Positions 13,538 through 15,894 of a stretch of DNA of 15,894 bases are shown here, one piece after another. The notes beneath the pieces were generated by a model. The model was not told where the DNA came from, did not search any database, and was given only the letters and a program-made list of their open reading frames with translations. The position numbers and the translations under genes are program-made. Each line of letters opens with the position of its first letter. Position 1 is the stretch's first letter. The stretch spans positions 1-15,894 of the forward strand of contig JAFWWR010000357.1 of assembly GCA_017518025.1 (NCBI GenBank). The letters are read 5' to 3'. The DNA comes from Clostridia bacterium (GTDB lineage Bacteria > Bacillota > Clostridia > Oscillospirales > CAG-272).

Positions 13538-15532
13538 ATGAAGAAGTGTTTCACGGCGCTTGTCGCTTTATTGATACTTATCACCGGTCTGTCCGTCACC
13601 GCCGGAGCCGCGACGGAGGGACTTGTAATAACGGACGGCGTGCTTACCGGATATACCGGTTCCGACGCCGACGTTGTCGTCCCCGTGTCGGTGAACGCCA
13701 TCGCCGCCGGCGCATTCGCGCCCGGCAGCGCTGCCTCCGTCACCGTGCTTAACGGCAGCTGTACCATAGAGGACGGCGCCATCGCGTCGGATATAACCGT
13801 CGTCGGCTACCCGTTTTCATCGGCGGAGACTGCCGCGGGCAACGGAGGCAACCCCTTCGTGGAGTTTTACGGATTCAAGCTCACCGTCAGGTTCCTTGAC
13901 GAGCACGGCAACACCGTCTCCCCCGAGCAGCAGCTCGTCGTTGAGCCCGGCGAGACGTTCTCCCTTACTCCCCCCGCGATAGACGGCTACACTCCCGACA
14001 GAAATCCGGTTTCCGGCACCATGGGCGAGCAGAACAGCATGGTGAACGTGATCTACACCAAGAATCCGGATACCACTCCCGTTACCCCTCCGGAACCGAC
14101 CCAGTCAACCGGATGGAAGATAGAGCTTCCCTACATACGCTACTATGACGCTTCGATCCCGGGGTACCTGAGCGGCACCATCCGCGAGATCGACGGATTT
14201 GACCGTACCTTCGACTCAAACGGCAACCTCCAGTTGTCCGGCGAGAAGATCACCATCGGCGGCGACACATATTATCTTGTCAACAGCAGGATCCTCCAGG
14301 GCGGCGTAGTCCGTATCGGCGACGGGATCTACTGCCTCGACGGCGACGGCAGGATGATAAAGAACGGCAAGGACTCGAACGGATGTGAATACGACTCGGA
14401 AGGCCGCATGGTCACCACCCGCCAGATCATCCAGATGGGCGACGGTAATTCGTATTATCTGTCCGAGAACAAGCTCCGCAAGGGCTATATCTATGAAGAC
14501 GGCGTGATCTATTATTTCGGAAGCGATTACGCCATGGTGAAGGGCGCCACCAACGTCGACGGGATAAAGTTCGACAAGAACGGCCATCTGACCGAGGGCA
14601 TCAAGGCGGAGGATCTGAAATACGTTTACGAGGAGTCGAAGACCTACAACGACGAGGAGCAGACTCCCGAGGTGGAGGTGTATTTCGAGGGGATCCGGCT
14701 CACCGAGGGCGTCCACTACACGCTGGAATACCTGGACAACAAGGACCCGGGCACCGCGAAGATCAAAGTCACGGGACTGGGGATCGTCTCGGGAGAGCAC
14801 GAGCTGGAGTTTGAGATCATCGGCAAGGACACCTACACCCTGACGATCCGTTACCAGGACGACAGGGGCTACGACAAGGCGAGACCGCACATCGAAGAAC
14901 TGAAACCCGAAGCGAAATACGAGGTCAAGTCTCCCGAGATCAAGGGATTCAAGATAGTCGACGAAAGCCAGAAGATCATCAAGGGCGAGATGCCCGAGGG
15001 TGACGTGACGGTGACCGTCATCTACGAGGCCACGGGTGAGGCCACCGATCCGGCGACGGATACGGGACCCGATACCGAGCCGGCCGACGTTACCGATACC
15101 GAGCCGGAGACCGAAGACGGAAACGGCCCGAAGACCGTCAAACCCGGAACGAAGAAATACAATGTGGTTCTGTTCCTGACGGTTCTGTTAGTCGCAACTC
15201 TGTTTGCCGGTCTGCTGATACTCCTCATCGTGAAGTTCAAGGACATCAAAGCGTATTTCCAGGGCCTCGGCGGCAAGAAGGCAAAAGGCGGGAAGAAAGG
15301 CGTAAAGCCGGTCAGCGATAAGGCGGACGACGACGTCAAGACTCCCGGAAAGCTCCCCCGCGCCGCGGGCGCGGCTGCCGGAGCGGCGAAGAACAACGCC
15401 GCCGGAGACATGAGCAAGACGATCAAGTTTGACATCGGCGAGATCATGGACGCCGGAACTCCGGGATCTGAGGATCTCCCGACTCCTCCCGCCGTCAGAA
15501 AAAAGACGGTATACCACTTCAGAAAAAAATAA
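13538..15532 (+). CDS. multi-domain surface protein with single membrane anchor and basic cytoplasmic tail
   Basis: 664 residues. A signal peptide (1-25, cut after AGAA) is followed by a partial BspA/LRR_5-like unit (about 29-90), a MucBP-like domain (113-173), and a Pro/Thr linker. Next come choline/cell-wall-binding-like repeats rich in Tyr, Gly and Asp (about 235-355; YYL, YYFG, GHLTEG), an Ig-like module of the type seen in clostridial surface proteins (358-428, with PEVEVYFEG and GTAKIKVTG), and a second MucBP-like domain (432-496). An acidic Thr/Asp/Pro/Glu linker (497-535), one helix (543-565) and a 99-residue basic, Ala/Gly/Lys-rich tail complete it. It is probably an adhesin or wall-associated protein. 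No LPXTG sorting signal is present; the helix anchors it. The ribosome site AAAAGGGG (13517-13524) lies 13 nt before the ATG. Confidence 0.85.
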   Translation: MKKCFTALVALLILITGLSVTAGAATEGLVITDGVLTGYTGSDADVVVPVSVNAIAAGAFAPGSAASVTVLNGSCTIEDGAIASDITVVGYPFSSAETAAGNGGNPFVEFYGFKLTVRFLDEHGNTVSPEQQLVVEPGETFSLTPPAIDGYTPDRNPVSGTMGEQNSMVNVIYTKNPDTTPVTPPEPTQSTGWKIELPYIRYYDASIPGYLSGTIREIDGFDRTFDSNGNLQLSGEKITIGGDTYYLVNSRILQGGVVRIGDGIYCLDGDGRMIKNGKDSNGCEYDSEGRMVTTRQIIQMGDGNSYYLSENKLRKGYIYEDGVIYYFGSDYAMVKGATNVDGIKFDKNGHLTEGIKAEDLKYVYEESKTYNDEEQTPEVEVYFEGIRLTEGVHYTLEYLDNKDPGTAKIKVTGLGIVSGEHELEFEIIGKDTYTLTIRYQDDRGYDKARPHIEELKPEAKYEVKSPEIKGFKIVDESQKIIKGEMPEGDVTVTVIYEATGEATDPATDTGPDTEPADVTDTEPETEDGNGPKTVKPGTKKYNVVLFLTVLLVATLFAGLLILLIVKFKDIKAYFQGLGGKKAKGGKKGVKPVSDKADDDVKTPGKLPRAAGAAAGAAKNNAAGDMSKTIKFDIGEIMDAGTPGSEDLPTPPAVRKKTVYHFRKK

Positions 15533-15540
15533 AGTAAACT

Positions 15541-15571
15541 AAAAAGCGCGTCCGGAAAACTCCGGACGCGC
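15541..15571. terminator. shared intrinsic terminator
   Basis: GCGCGTCCGGA (15546-15556) pairs with TCCGGACGCGC (15561-15571) around AAAC. On the minus strand it is followed by TTTTTAGTTT, a good U tract, so it mainly ends the convergent symporter gene. On the plus strand only CGTTTATCTTT follows, a weaker signal for the surface protein gene. Confidence 0.88.
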
Positions 15572-15574
15572 CGT

Positions 15575-15894
15575 TTATCTTTCGCCGAGTCCCCGTTTCG
15601 CCTCGTCTCCGATCTCGCGCCTCATGACGAGCAGAACAGAGACGTTCAGCACCGTCATGACCCCGACGATGAGATCGGCGGCGATCCACATGCTCCCGGG
15701 CGGCGCCGCCCATCCGAAAAACGTCCCGGCAGCAGCGGAGACGCCGTAAACCCGCTTTGCCGCGCGGGAGCGGGTGAGGTGGCCGAGGGCGACGCCTCCG
15801 TAGAACACCTGCGCGATCACCGTGGCGTAGGCGAAAAGGATCACCGATACGCCGATGGCATAGTACGCGTTCCGCCCCGCCGCCGCGCCGAAAG
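15575..15894 (-). CDS. AgcS-like sodium:alanine/glycine symporter, C-terminal part
   Basis: The frame stays open from its stop to the window edge, so this is the last 106 codons of a larger gene whose start lies outside. A GTG at 15844 is an internal codon, as conserved-looking sequence (NAYYAIGVSVILFAYATVIA) reads on upstream of it. LFAYATVIAQVFYGGVALGHLT followed by a second pair of helices and DLIVGVMTVLNVSVLL resembles the C-terminal end of AgcS family symporters, which import alanine or glycine with sodium. Recognition rests on a short stretch, so the family is likely and not certain. The terminator at 15541-15571 lies just downstream. Confidence 0.72.
   Translation of the reverse strand, partial: FGAAAGRNAYYAIGVSVILFAYATVIAQVFYGGVALGHLTRSRAAKRVYGVSAAAGTFFGWAAPPGSMWIAADLIVGVMTVLNVSVLLVMRREIGDEAKRGLGER

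Noticed and set aside
15347..15480. Possible sortase signal in the C-terminal tail (LPRAAG, LPTPP)
   Set aside because: Neither fits LPXTG, and both lie after the membrane helix on the predicted inner side.

Overview
This is a GC-rich bacterial chromosomal segment. The visible signals are Gram-positive in type: canonical TTGACA/TATAAT promoters with 17-bp spacers, strong AAGGAGG-type ribosome binding sites, a tRNA-Leu without an encoded CCA, a yybP-ykoY riboswitch, and a surface protein with MucBP and cell-wall-binding-like repeats. A member of the Clostridia (Bacillota) is the best guess, made from gene style and not from any marker comparison. No phage, transposon, CRISPR or plasmid genes are visible.

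Layout. Positions 1-230 hold a minus-strand tRNA operon: a clear promoter, tRNA-Leu(UAA), then initiator tRNA-Met cut by the window edge. Positions 314-2670 hold a plus-strand serine operon, serC then serA, the first two steps of the phosphorylated serine pathway. A new promoter starts 7 nt after the serA stop. It drives a manganese-type (yybP-ykoY) riboswitch whose P1 stem overlaps an intrinsic terminator, followed by a PII-type cation ATPase (2874-5510). A bidirectional terminator at 5527-5561 closes this half.

Positions 5570-10290 hold a four-gene minus-strand envelope operon, in transcription order: a GT2 glycosyltransferase fused to a GtrA-like membrane domain, a PAP2 lipid phosphatase, a bitopic protein with repeated modules and no known function, and a membrane-anchored phosphodiester glycosidase (NAGPA domain). 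The last two genes overlap by one base. Together they suggest synthesis, flipping and processing of a polyprenyl-phosphate-linked sugar at the cell surface. This is the part of the window most likely to be an undescribed system.

Positions 10311-13403 hold a two-gene minus-strand DNA-metabolism unit: a short RadC-like JAMM protein, then an XPD/DinG-type iron-sulfur helicase. The helicase's N-terminal nuclease-like domain appears to have lost catalytic residues. Divergently, a 664-residue surface protein (13538-15532) has a signal peptide, several extracellular modules, one membrane helix and a long basic cytoplasmic tail. The window ends in the 3' part of a minus-strand gene resembling the AgcS sodium:alanine/glycine symporters, with a shared terminator between them.
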